A stretch of 64,000 bases of DNA, taken from positions 124,001 through 188,000 of the forward strand of contig JADIYN010000013.1 in assembly GCA_016705335.1 (NCBI GenBank), in the 5' to 3' direction. The translations under genes were made by a program, and so were the position numbers. The notes below the pieces were generated by a model. That model was given only the letters and a program-made list of their open reading frames with translations, was not told where the DNA came from and ran no database searches. The first letter of the stretch is position 1. Every line of letters starts with the position of its first letter. The DNA comes from Draconibacterium sp. GTDB lineage: Bacteria > Bacteroidota > Bacteroidia > Bacteroidales > Prolixibacteraceae. Shown piece after piece: positions 43,270 through 50,331 of the stretch.

Positions 43270-44557
43270 TTTTTAAAACCAGTTTGAATTCATCACCGGG
43301 TTCATTACCGGTTTTAATATCAAAAGTCTGGTTCACATTTTCTGCCGGATTTGTTACTACTGCTTTATAAGCTGTTTCTTTTTTAAGTTTTATTTTCAGA
43401 AAAAGGTTCATATCATCCGTTTTTCGGGGAGAATATCCAAAGTCAATTATGTTATCTCCTTCAAAAATATCAACCCGGCAATCTATTCTCGATTCACTTT
43501 TTGAGGTATCTGCATCTTTAAAAACAACAAAATTTGCAATTAATTCATCGTCATTCAATTTGTTGTTTTTTAATGATTCCTGGTACAAATCAATATATCT
43601 TTTTGTAACATTTACTCCCCAGATATACGGTTCTTCATGTTTTCGATCGCCGGAACGGGATTTCATTCTTTCAAAACGGGCTTTCATTGGTTCAGGCAAA
43701 CTATTTAAATCAATCACATCAAACAAGTCATTCGAACTTACTCCGGCATAATATTGCAATCCCGTAGGTTTATAAGAAGTTGCATAAATCCAGTGCAACA
43801 TGTTGCTGGGATCTGCTTTCCCGGCATCGGCCAAAAACCATGATTTATTCAGTGTGTCAGGATAGTATTCAATGAATTGCCATTGATTGTCAACCCAAAC
43901 TTCGCTCCATGTATGGTTTCCTTTAAAGTTTGTCCACATTGCAGTTCCCGCTAGTCTCGACGGAATTCCTACCGATCGAAAAGCATCTGTCAAAATAATG
44001 GATAACCCTGTGCAGGTTGCCATGTTTTCGTCCATCGCTTCTTTGGGACTTGAATCAACTTTCGAGCGTTTTGTGTTATATTCAACATTCACCTCTTTGT
44101 TTATAGGTCGTGCAATTGCAAAAATCGCATCAATAATATTTTTCTTGTCATCAACATATTTCGAAAAACGTTCATAAAAATCTTTCCTCCACGGGTCGCG
44201 GGTTTCAGAAATATTGGTGTAAGGCAACACTTCATTAAAAAAAACAGAGTCAGGAAGTGCTGCGCACCATGCATATTTTTCACGGGCTTTGTATGCATAT
44301 TCCGAATTTTCGAGCAAAAATGCTGCGCTTAAAGTTGTTAAATCCCGTTTAGGCATATAACTAATAATAAAAGCCATCCCTTCTTTCTGTTCTTTGGGAG
44401 CTTCAATTAATGCTTTTTGAATTTCAGCAATATTTTCGCCTGATTTTACGAATGCCGAGTCCAGCAATGAATGATATGATTCGGGAACACCGGGATATTT
44501 TGACTGGCAACTCCAAAAACTCACAGTTATAAGAATCAGTAATATCAGTTTATTCAT
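43262..44557 (-). CDS. Transglutaminase-like lipoprotein
   Basis: Lipoprotein leader ILLILITVSFWSCQSK. The transglutaminase-core (cysteine protease-like) domain has the triad in order: Cys in ENMATCTGLSIILTDAF, His in FKGNHTWSEVWV, Asp in WQFIEYYPDTLNKSW. A C-terminal beta-sandwich-like domain (IDCRVDIFEGDNIIDFGYSP, FLKIKLKKETAYKAVV) follows. It has 431 residues and an intact frame. It is the first gene of an operon with the PNGase F-like gene, whose start codon lies inside this gene's end. A deglycosylation-plus-proteolysis pairing would make sense for attacking glycoproteins. Confidence 0.87.
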   Translation of the reverse strand: MNKLILLILITVSFWSCQSKYPGVPESYHSLLDSAFVKSGENIAEIQKALIEAPKEQKEGMAFIISYMPKRDLTTLSAAFLLENSEYAYKAREKYAWCAALPDSVFFNEVLPYTNISETRDPWRKDFYERFSKYVDDKKNIIDAIFAIARPINKEVNVEYNTKRSKVDSSPKEAMDENMATCTGLSIILTDAFRSVGIPSRLAGTAMWTNFKGNHTWSEVWVDNQWQFIEYYPDTLNKSWFLADAGKADPSNMLHWIYATSYKPTGLQYYAGVSSNDLFDVIDLNSLPEPMKARFERMKSRSGDRKHEEPYIWGVNVTKRYIDLYQESLKNNKLNDDELIANFVVFKDADTSKSESRIDCRVDIFEGDNIIDFGYSPRKTDDMNLFLKIKLKKETAYKAVVTNPAENVNQTFDIKTGNEPGDEFKLVLKNE

Positions 44558-44704
44558 TTTTCCAGATTTTAATCTTTGTAAAATTATTTAACAAGTTCAC
44601 AAAACTAAAATAAATTATTTAGATTGTGTGGCTTGCTGTTTTGATTTTAAATTTGCAAATCAAATACCGGGTATAATCCAATAATCCAACAACATTCATA
44701 ATAA

Positions 44705-44726
44705 AAAGTACGTATATTTGTACTTT
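44705..44726 (+). promoter_or_regulatory. Operator-like palindrome over the -7 promoter element of yefM-yoeB
   Basis: AAAGTAC (44705-44711) and GTACTTT (44720-44726) form an inverted repeat with eight bases between, 16 bp before the yefM start. The centre contains TATATTTG (44713-44720), a perfect Bacteroidota -7 element (TAnnTTTG). YefM-family antitoxins repress their own operon by binding such sites, so this is a likely autoregulatory operator. No convincing -33 element is seen. Confidence 0.6.
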
Positions 44727-44741
44727 ATATAAAAAAAGGAA

Positions 44742-44996
44742 ATGAAAACAGTAAATTATTCGGAATTAAGAAGCCAGCTTAAAGCAAATCTCGACATGGT
44801 TTGCGAAGACCATGAAACCCTTATTGTCCATCGTTCGGGTGGGAAAAGTGTGGTTTTAATGTCTTTGGAGGAATACAATTCTCAAAAGGAAACTGAATAT
44901 TTGTTGAGTTCAGAGAAGAATCGAAGTAGGCTATTAGATTCTGTAAGAAATATTGAGGCTGGTAATGTGCAGGAACACGATTTAATTGAACCTTAA
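44742..44996 (+). CDS. yefM: Antitoxin of the YefM/Phd family
   Basis: 84-residue antitoxin. The N-terminal DNA-binding and dimerisation fold is typical: NYSELRSQLKANLDMVCEDH, then LIVHRSGGKSVVLMSLEEYN. The acidic, flexible C-terminus (SRLLDSVRNIEAGNVQEHDL) would wrap and inhibit the toxin. An AAAGGA ribosome-binding site lies just before the ATG. The stop codon is directly followed by the ATG of the toxin gene, so translation is coupled. It probably represses its own promoter at the palindrome immediately upstream. Confidence 0.93.
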   Translation: MKTVNYSELRSQLKANLDMVCEDHETLIVHRSGGKSVVLMSLEEYNSQKETEYLLSSEKNRSRLLDSVRNIEAGNVQEHDLIEP

Positions 44997-45251
44997 ATGA
45001 AAAAGGTTTGGGATGATTCTGCCTGGGACGATTATTTGTATTGGCAGAAAACCGACAAAAAGATGCTTAACAAAGTGAACGAACTCATAAAAAGTTGTGA
45101 ACGAACGCCTTTTGACGGAATCGGAAAACCAGAACCTTTAAAAGATAATCTGAAAGGTTTTTGGTCAAGAAGAATTGATAATGAGCACAGATTGGTTTAT
45201 AAAATTGAAGATGAAAATTTAATCATAGCTCAATGCAGATTTCATTATTAA
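44997..45251 (+). CDS. yoeB: mRNA endoribonuclease toxin YoeB
   Basis: Txe/YoeB toxin, a RelE-fold RNase that cuts mRNA at the ribosomal A site. It has 84 residues, exactly the length of E. coli YoeB. All catalytic positions of that protein are conserved at the same numbers: Glu46 (GKPEPL), Arg65 (DNEHRLVYK), His83 and Tyr84 at the C-terminus (QCRFHY). GFWSRRIDNEHRLVY is the family signature. The toxin is therefore predicted to be active and paired with the upstream antitoxin. Confidence 0.95.
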   Translation: MKKVWDDSAWDDYLYWQKTDKKMLNKVNELIKSCERTPFDGIGKPEPLKDNLKGFWSRRIDNEHRLVYKIEDENLIIAQCRFHY

Positions 45252-45259
45252 AAACGAAT

Positions 45260-45787
45260 ATGAAAAACCACCTTACATACGGAAAAATATCACTTCGCCC
45301 AATCGAACCTGAAGACATTGATTTGCTTTACAACTGGGAAAACAACATGGAAATCTGGGAAGTAAGCAACACCCGTACTCCATTTTCAAAATATATTCTT
45401 GCAGAATATTTAAAAGAATCGGCAAAAGATATTTACGAAACAAAGCAATTGCGCCTCATAATACAAAACAACGAAGGCGAAGCAGCCGGCGCTTTGGATT
45501 TGTTTGATTTCGACCCTTACCACATGCGTGCAGGCATCGGTATTTTAATTCATAAAGCAGAAAACAGAAATCAAGGTTATGCCTCAGATGCTCTAAATGC
45601 TATTTTTGGTTATGCCACCGAAGTTTTGGGATTGAAACAGCTATTTGCGAATATCGGATCAAAAAATGAAGCAAGTATTCACTTATTTGAAAAAATGGGA
45701 TTCACCAAATCAGGTGTTAAAAAAAACTGGATAAAAACACTGAAAGGATGGGACGACGAACTGTTTTTTCAGAAAATGTTGGGTTAA
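45260..45787 (+). CDS. GNAT-family N-acetyltransferase (RimJ/RimL-like)
   Basis: Cytoplasmic acetyl-CoA-dependent acyltransferase of the Acetyltransf_3 type. ISLRPIEPEDIDLLYNWENN begins the domain. AGIGILIHKAENRNQGYASD is the acetyl-CoA loop (Q/R-x-x-G-x-G/A), and NEASIHLFEKMGFTKSGVK the C-terminal strand pair. An ATG at 45233 inside yoeB is in frame, but the ATG at 45260 after the toxin stop fits the fold better. It may be co-transcribed with the toxin-antitoxin pair by read-through. Substrate (protein N-terminus, aminoglycoside or other amine) is not predictable. Confidence 0.88.
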   Translation: MKNHLTYGKISLRPIEPEDIDLLYNWENNMEIWEVSNTRTPFSKYILAEYLKESAKDIYETKQLRLIIQNNEGEAAGALDLFDFDPYHMRAGIGILIHKAENRNQGYASDALNAIFGYATEVLGLKQLFANIGSKNEASIHLFEKMGFTKSGVKKNWIKTLKGWDDELFFQKMLG

Positions 45788-45792
45788 TCTTT

Positions 45793-46269
45793 CTAACTAA
45801 AACCCTGCCCATCAACCCTGCACCGTTCGCAAAAAACAGGAATTTCAGGTAAATAGGAATAACTGTTTTTGATATAATCAATTTCGCAGGCAAAATGCTG
45901 CAAACCATTTGAAACCACTACCCTTTCAACCCGCAGCGACATGTTGTAACGCACAACCTGATCAAAAGTTTCCTGTGTAATTTTTATATTTGGCGCTTTA
46001 AATTCAGCAATTAAGTGCGGTTGTCCGTTTCGTAAATAAACCAGCAAATCAAACCGGCGTTGATTTCCGTTTACAAAAATTTGCTTTTCAACAGCCATCA
46101 ACGATTCAGGATATTTTTTTTCGGCTTTCAAATACCTGATAAAATTCTGGCGCACCCATTCTTCGGGAGTTAAAACCACAAATTTTTTACGGATACTATC
46201 GAAAATGAAAGGTTTCTCATCTTCAACTTTTGTTCTGACAGCATATTCCGGCAGATTTAATTGTTCCAT
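45793..46269 (-). CDS. Stand-alone HsdR-N-like nuclease-fold protein
   Basis: 158 residues matching the N-terminal domain of type I restriction endonuclease subunits. VVLTPEEWVRQNFIRYL opens the domain. RRFDLLVYLRNGQPHLIAEFKAPN holds a complete PD-(D/E)XK-type pattern (D...E-x-K) and is followed by TQETFDQVVRYNMSLRVERV. There is no helicase part, methylase or specificity gene nearby, so this is not a type I restriction system. A similar small gene near AMP nucleosidase and holA is common in Bacteroidota, suggesting a housekeeping DNA or RNA role. It converges on the acetyltransferase with a 5-bp gap. Confidence 0.85.
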   Translation of the reverse strand: MEQLNLPEYAVRTKVEDEKPFIFDSIRKKFVVLTPEEWVRQNFIRYLKAEKKYPESLMAVEKQIFVNGNQRRFDLLVYLRNGQPHLIAEFKAPNIKITQETFDQVVRYNMSLRVERVVVSNGLQHFACEIDYIKNSYSYLPEIPVFCERCRVDGQGFS

Positions 46270-46300
46270 CGTTAGATTGACTATTTACAACAAACCTGTT

Positions 46301-46331
46301 TTTGCGAAAGAAATGTAAAAACTTACATTTG
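46301..46331 (+). promoter_or_regulatory. Consensus promoter of the AMP nucleosidase operon with overlapping palindrome
   Basis: TTTG (46301-46304), 19 bases, then TACATTTG (46324-46331): an exact match to the Bacteroidota sigma-ABfr consensus TTTG-N19-TAnnTTTG. Between them AAATGTAA and TTACATTT (46311-46318 and 46323-46330) form a perfect 8-bp palindrome that overlaps the -7 element, so a repressor could act here. Confidence 0.7.
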
Positions 46332-46388
46332 CAGCCGCACCAAATAAAAAGGTTGTTACTTTTGTTCAAAGGTAAAAAAAATGGTTTC

Positions 46389-47159
46389 ATGAAGACTAAA
46401 AAGGAGATTATAGAAAATTGGCTTCCCCGATATACAGGCAAAAATTTAGAAGATTTCGGGATGTATATTTTGCTGACCAATTTTCAGAGTTATGTCGATA
46501 AATTTGCCCACAAATTTAATGTTCCAATTGATGGCGGCGACAAGAATATGCCAAGTGCAACTGCCGATGGAATAACCATGATAAATTTTGGGATGGGCAG
46601 TCCCAATGCCGCAACAATTATGGATTTGCTTGAAGCATTAAAACCAAAGGCTGTACTTTTTTTAGGTAAATGCGGCGGTTTGAAAAAGAAAAACAAACTC
46701 GGTGATTTAATACTTCCGATTGCAGCTATCAGAAACGAAGGTACATCAAACGACTATATGCCACCTGAAATACCAGCTTTGCCAGCTTTCAATTTGCAAC
46801 GTGCAGTTTCGCATATTTTAAGAAACGAAGAGCAGGATTACTGGACAGGCGTGGTTTTTACCACCAATAGAAGGGTGTGGGAATTCGACACAAGGTTTAA
46901 AAAATACCTGACAAAAACACGTGCTATAGCCATCGATATGGAAACCGCTACACTTTTTACTGTTGGATTTGCCAACCACATACCCACTGGAGCATTGCTG
47001 CTTGTATCGGATCAACCAATGATTTCAAGCGGAGTAAAAACTGCTGCAAGTGATATAAAAGTATCAACCGAGTTTGTCGATTTACACATTGACACCGGAA
47101 TAAAAGCACTTTTGGAAATTAAAAACAATGGACTTTCGGTAAAACACCTAAGATTTTAA
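46389..47159 (+). CDS. amn: AMP nucleosidase
   Basis: Hydrolyses AMP to adenine and ribose 5-phosphate. It is a nucleoside phosphorylase-fold protein in the short Bacteroidota form (256 residues) that lacks the regulatory N-terminus of E. coli Amn. Landmarks are ITMINFGMGSPNAATIMDLL, PKAVLFLGKCGGLKKKNKLG for the phosphate and ribose site, and RAIAIDMETATLFTVGFANH, the purine-site Met-Glu pair. The start at 46389 gives the expected length; an upstream in-frame start at 46302 would lie on top of the promoter. holA follows after one base, so the two are coupled. Confidence 0.93.
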   Translation: MKTKKEIIENWLPRYTGKNLEDFGMYILLTNFQSYVDKFAHKFNVPIDGGDKNMPSATADGITMINFGMGSPNAATIMDLLEALKPKAVLFLGKCGGLKKKNKLGDLILPIAAIRNEGTSNDYMPPEIPALPAFNLQRAVSHILRNEEQDYWTGVVFTTNRRVWEFDTRFKKYLTKTRAIAIDMETATLFTVGFANHIPTGALLLVSDQPMISSGVKTAASDIKVSTEFVDLHIDTGIKALLEIKNNGLSVKHLRF

Positions 47160-47160
47160 A

Positions 47161-48162
47161 ATGGATTTCGAACCGATTATTCAAAACCTGAAAAAGAAAA
47201 TCATCCACCCTATTTATTTGCTGCAGGGCGAAGAACCTTATTATATTGATGAAATTTCGAATTATATTGAAAGGAATTTGTTGCCCGAAGCAGAAAAAGG
47301 GTTTAACCAAACTGTTTTTTACGGAAAAGATTCGAACGCAGTAACCATTGCGGAAAGTTGTCTGCGTTTCCCGATGATGGCACAACGACAGGTAATTGTT
47401 GTTAAAGAAGCGCAAAGTCTTGCTAAAATTGAAGTTCTTGCATCATATGCCGAAAGACCGCTTGCATCAACTGTTTTGGTTTTAAACTACAAATACAAAG
47501 CCCTTGATTCGAGAACAAAATTAGCCAAGGCAATTAAAAAAAACGGCGTTATTTTTACTTCCGAAAAAGTAAAAGAATGGAAACTCCCCAACTGGATCGA
47601 CAGTTATCTTGCTGCACGTGATTTTACAATAACACCGCAGGCGGCGCAACTTTTAACTTCATATTTGGGTGCTGATTTGGGGAAAGTTGCCAACGAACTC
47701 AACAAACTGATAATTGCAGTTAAAAACACAAACAAAATCACGCCTGATCATATCGAAAAAAATATTGGATTAAGTAAAGAATACAATTTATTTGAACTCC
47801 AAAACGCTCTTGGAGAAAGGAACATTTTTAAAGCCAACCAGATTATACAGTATTTTGGGGCAAACCCAACAACAAATCCCATTCAGCGAACAATTCCAAC
47901 ACTTTTTGGTTTCTTTTCAAATATGTTTGCATATCACTTTTTAAAAGACAAATCAGAAGGAAATGTTGCGGCCCAATTGGGAATGCATCCGTTTGCTGCA
48001 AAAAATGTAATTACTGCGGCAAAAAAATATACACCAACAAAGCTTTACGAAATAATAGGCATTTTGCGTGAATATGATTTAAAAAGCAAAGGTTTCGATA
48101 CTTCAGGAGCTGTGAGTACAGGTGATTTACAAAAAGAAATGATATTCAAAATACTGCATTAA
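47161..48162 (+). CDS. holA: DNA polymerase III subunit delta
   Basis: Clamp-loader subunit that opens the beta clamp. IHPIYLLQGEEPYYIDEISN is the N-terminal nucleotide-binding-like fold without a working P-loop. FPMMAQRQVIVVKEAQSL, LGADLGKVANELNKLIIAV and IGLSKEYNLFELQNALGERN are the family landmarks. 333 residues, intact. It starts one base after the AMP nucleosidase stop and ends in TAA immediately followed by the ATG of the rhomboid gene, so all three form one operon. Confidence 0.95.
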   Translation: MDFEPIIQNLKKKIIHPIYLLQGEEPYYIDEISNYIERNLLPEAEKGFNQTVFYGKDSNAVTIAESCLRFPMMAQRQVIVVKEAQSLAKIEVLASYAERPLASTVLVLNYKYKALDSRTKLAKAIKKNGVIFTSEKVKEWKLPNWIDSYLAARDFTITPQAAQLLTSYLGADLGKVANELNKLIIAVKNTNKITPDHIEKNIGLSKEYNLFELQNALGERNIFKANQIIQYFGANPTTNPIQRTIPTLFGFFSNMFAYHFLKDKSEGNVAAQLGMHPFAAKNVITAAKKYTPTKLYEIIGILREYDLKSKGFDTSGAVSTGDLQKEMIFKILH

Positions 48163-48774
48163 ATGATAACATATATAATAATAGCTGTCACCGGACTGGT
48201 TTCATACCTTGCTTTTCAAAACCACGATTTAATGGACAAACTGCAGTTTAACGCTGCTAAAGTTGTTCATCAAAAGCAGTATTACAGACTGATTTCCCAT
48301 GCATTTATACATGCAAACTGGTCGCATTTAATTGTAAATATGTTTGTACTCTACTTTTTTGGCCGAGGTATCGAACAATATTTCGACTACTATTTTGGAA
48401 ACCGGGCAACTGCCTATTTTTTGCTGCTTTACTTTGGAGGAATTCTTGCTTCAAACCTTTGGAGTTTAATAAAACATCAGAATAATTATTACTACAACGC
48501 AGTTGGAGCATCGGGCGCGGTTTCGGCTTTGCTTTTTGCGTTTATCTTTTTCAATCCATGGGAACCGCTCTACTTTTTTGGAATACTTCCAATCCCAGGT
48601 ATCTTATTTGCAGTCGGTTATCTTTTTTATTCATACCAAATGAGCAAAAAAAGCACTGATAATGTTGCTCACGATGCACATATTTTAGGTGCAGTCTTTG
48701 GTTTTATTTTCCCGATTCTTCTAAAACCACAACTTTTCACACAGTTTATTGATCAGTTGTTTTCGTTTATGTAA
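48163..48774 (+). CDS. Rhomboid-family intramembrane serine protease
   Basis: Six-helix membrane protease. Conserved first-loop residues are in SHAFIHANWSHLIVNMFVLY. The catalytic serine is in NAVGASGAVSALLFAF (GxSG) and the histidine in NVAHDAHILGAVFGFI, giving the usual Ser-His dyad. It has 203 residues, the compact bacterial form, and an intact frame. Its start codon touches the holA stop. Substrates of bacterial rhomboids are mostly unknown and none is suggested here. Confidence 0.94.
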   Translation: MITYIIIAVTGLVSYLAFQNHDLMDKLQFNAAKVVHQKQYYRLISHAFIHANWSHLIVNMFVLYFFGRGIEQYFDYYFGNRATAYFLLLYFGGILASNLWSLIKHQNNYYYNAVGASGAVSALLFAFIFFNPWEPLYFFGILPIPGILFAVGYLFYSYQMSKKSTDNVAHDAHILGAVFGFIFPILLKPQLFTQFIDQLFSFM

Positions 48775-48783
48775 AAGATTATC

Positions 48784-48857
48784 AATCACAGATTACACCG
48801 ATTTACTCAGATTGTTTAAAAACGTTATTAATCTGTGCCCATCTGTGAAATCTGTGG
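48784..48857. repeat. Dispersed-type CTGTG repeat in the intergenic region
   Basis: CACAGATT (48787-48794) is answered by AATCTGTG at 48830-48837 and AATCTGTGG at 48849-48857, with ATCTGTG at 48841-48847. The phrase pattern (AATCACAGATTACACCGATT ... AATCTGTG) is one I recognise as a common intergenic repeat in many bacterial genomes. Here it lies between the rhomboid and helicase genes and could fold as a loose hairpin. Confidence 0.55.
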
Positions 48858-48877
48858 TCAACAAAACCCATAAAACC

Positions 48878-48906
48878 TTGTTGTGTAATATAAAAACATA
48901 CATTTG
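48878..48906 (+). promoter_or_regulatory. Promoter of the RhlE helicase gene
   Basis: TTG at 48878-48880, 18 bases, then TACATTTG at 48899-48906, a good match to the Bacteroidota consensus. Initiation would fall about 48912, leaving a leader of roughly 60 bases. Confidence 0.55.
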
Positions 48907-48975
48907 CACACTATTTAAAAATCTCCCTGCGAAATATCCAATCGAATATTTTTACTGGAAAAACAAAATTAAAAC

Positions 48976-50247
48976 ATGCTATTTAAAGACTTAAATATAA
49001 TTGACCCCATTCTGAAAGCACTTATTGACGAAAATTATACTGAACCAACTTTGATACAGGAAAAGGCAATTCCGGTTATTCTTGATGGAAAAGATGTTTT
49101 GGGAAGTGCCCAAACCGGAACAGGAAAAACCGCTGCTTTTGCAATTCCGATTTTGCAACACCTGTACAACAGACGTATGGAACACAACAGATCACGCAAT
49201 ATTAAAACACTTGTAATAACGCCTACACGTGAACTTGCCATTCAAATTGGAGAAAGCTTTTCGACCTATGGAAAATTTATCGGGATTCGTAATACAGTAA
49301 TTTTCGGTGGAGTAAAACAAGCTTCACAAACAAATGCTTTGCGACATGGTGTTGATGTTTTGGTTGCTACGCCCGGCAGATTACTCGATTTGATGGATCA
49401 GGGCTATGTAAAGCTGAATGATATTGAATATTTTGTTTTGGATGAAGCCGACCGAATGCTCGATATGGGCTTTATCCACGATATAAGGAAAATAATTGCA
49501 AAACTTCCGCACAAACGACAATCGCTTTTTTTCTCGGCTACAATGCCGGGAAATATAGTTGAGCTTTCAAGAAAAATATTACAAAATCCTGTAAAAATTG
49601 AAGCAACACCAAGTGCAACAACAGCAGAAACAGTTCAACAATATTTATATTACACAAACAAATCGACTAAAAAAGATTTGTTGGAGCATATTTTAAATGA
49701 TCAGCAAATTTCGCAGGTTTTATTGTTTTCGAAAACTAAACATGGCGCTGACAAAATAACCCGGAATTTAACGCAACAGAAAATAAAAGCCGCGGCCATT
49801 CATGGCGACAAAGGTCAGAATCAGCGTCAAAAAGTACTGCAGCAATTTAAAGATGGGGAAATCCGTGTTTTGGTAGCAACCGATATTGCAGCCCGTGGAA
49901 TTGATATCGACAAACTAAAATATGTTATCAATTACGATATTCCAAATATTTCGGAAACCTATATACATCGCATTGGAAGGGCAGGGCGTGCTGGCGAGGA
50001 AGGTATTTCAATTTCGATTTGCGAACCTGAAGAAATCGGGTATGTTAAAGACATCGAAAAACTCATTAACCAGAAAATTGAAATAGTTGGCAAAAACCCT
50101 TTCCCTCAAACGGAAAAGCCAATGACTAAAAATGAAAAGGCTGAAGTAGAAAAAGAGAAGTTAAAAAGAAAGAAAGATTTTTTTGCAAACAGGGACAAAA
50201 AACCTATTCATACAAAATCGTTTAATTATTCAAGGCGTAGCAGATAA
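48976..50247 (+). CDS. rhlE: DEAD-box RNA helicase, RhlE-like
   Basis: ATP-dependent RNA helicase. The Q motif is PTLIQEKAIPVILDGKDVLG, motif I AQTGTGKTAAFAIPIL, motif Ia TPTRELAIQI, motif II VLDEADRMLDMGF and motif III FFSATMP. The C-terminal domain has motif V VATDIAARGIDI and motif VI YIHRIGRAGRAG. A short, lysine-rich tail ends the 423-residue protein, which is intact. RhlE-type helicases remodel rRNA and mRNA, often in cold or in decay. The gene has its own promoter and ends in a strong terminator shared with the convergent asnB. Confidence 0.94.
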   Translation: MLFKDLNIIDPILKALIDENYTEPTLIQEKAIPVILDGKDVLGSAQTGTGKTAAFAIPILQHLYNRRMEHNRSRNIKTLVITPTRELAIQIGESFSTYGKFIGIRNTVIFGGVKQASQTNALRHGVDVLVATPGRLLDLMDQGYVKLNDIEYFVLDEADRMLDMGFIHDIRKIIAKLPHKRQSLFFSATMPGNIVELSRKILQNPVKIEATPSATTAETVQQYLYYTNKSTKKDLLEHILNDQQISQVLLFSKTKHGADKITRNLTQQKIKAAAIHGDKGQNQRQKVLQQFKDGEIRVLVATDIAARGIDIDKLKYVINYDIPNISETYIHRIGRAGRAGEEGISISICEPEEIGYVKDIEKLINQKIEIVGKNPFPQTEKPMTKNEKAEVEKEKLKRKKDFFANRDKKPIHTKSFNYSRRSR

Positions 50248-50271
50248 TAAGAAACGATTCTAAAACGAAAG

Positions 50272-50304
50272 ACCCAATGTTTATTCAGCATTGGGTTTTT
50301 TTTT
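50272..50304. terminator. Bidirectional terminator between the helicase gene and asnB
   Basis: ACCCAATG (50272-50279) and CATTGGGT (50289-50296) with a nine-base loop and a T run to 50304 on the plus strand. The two genes converge here. Confidence 0.9.
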
Positions 50305-50331
50305 AATGGAAATAATTTATTCCCTTTTATT

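Noticed and set aside
45793..46269. Type I restriction system
   Set aside because: Only an HsdR-N-like domain is present; no helicase part, HsdM or HsdS lies nearby.
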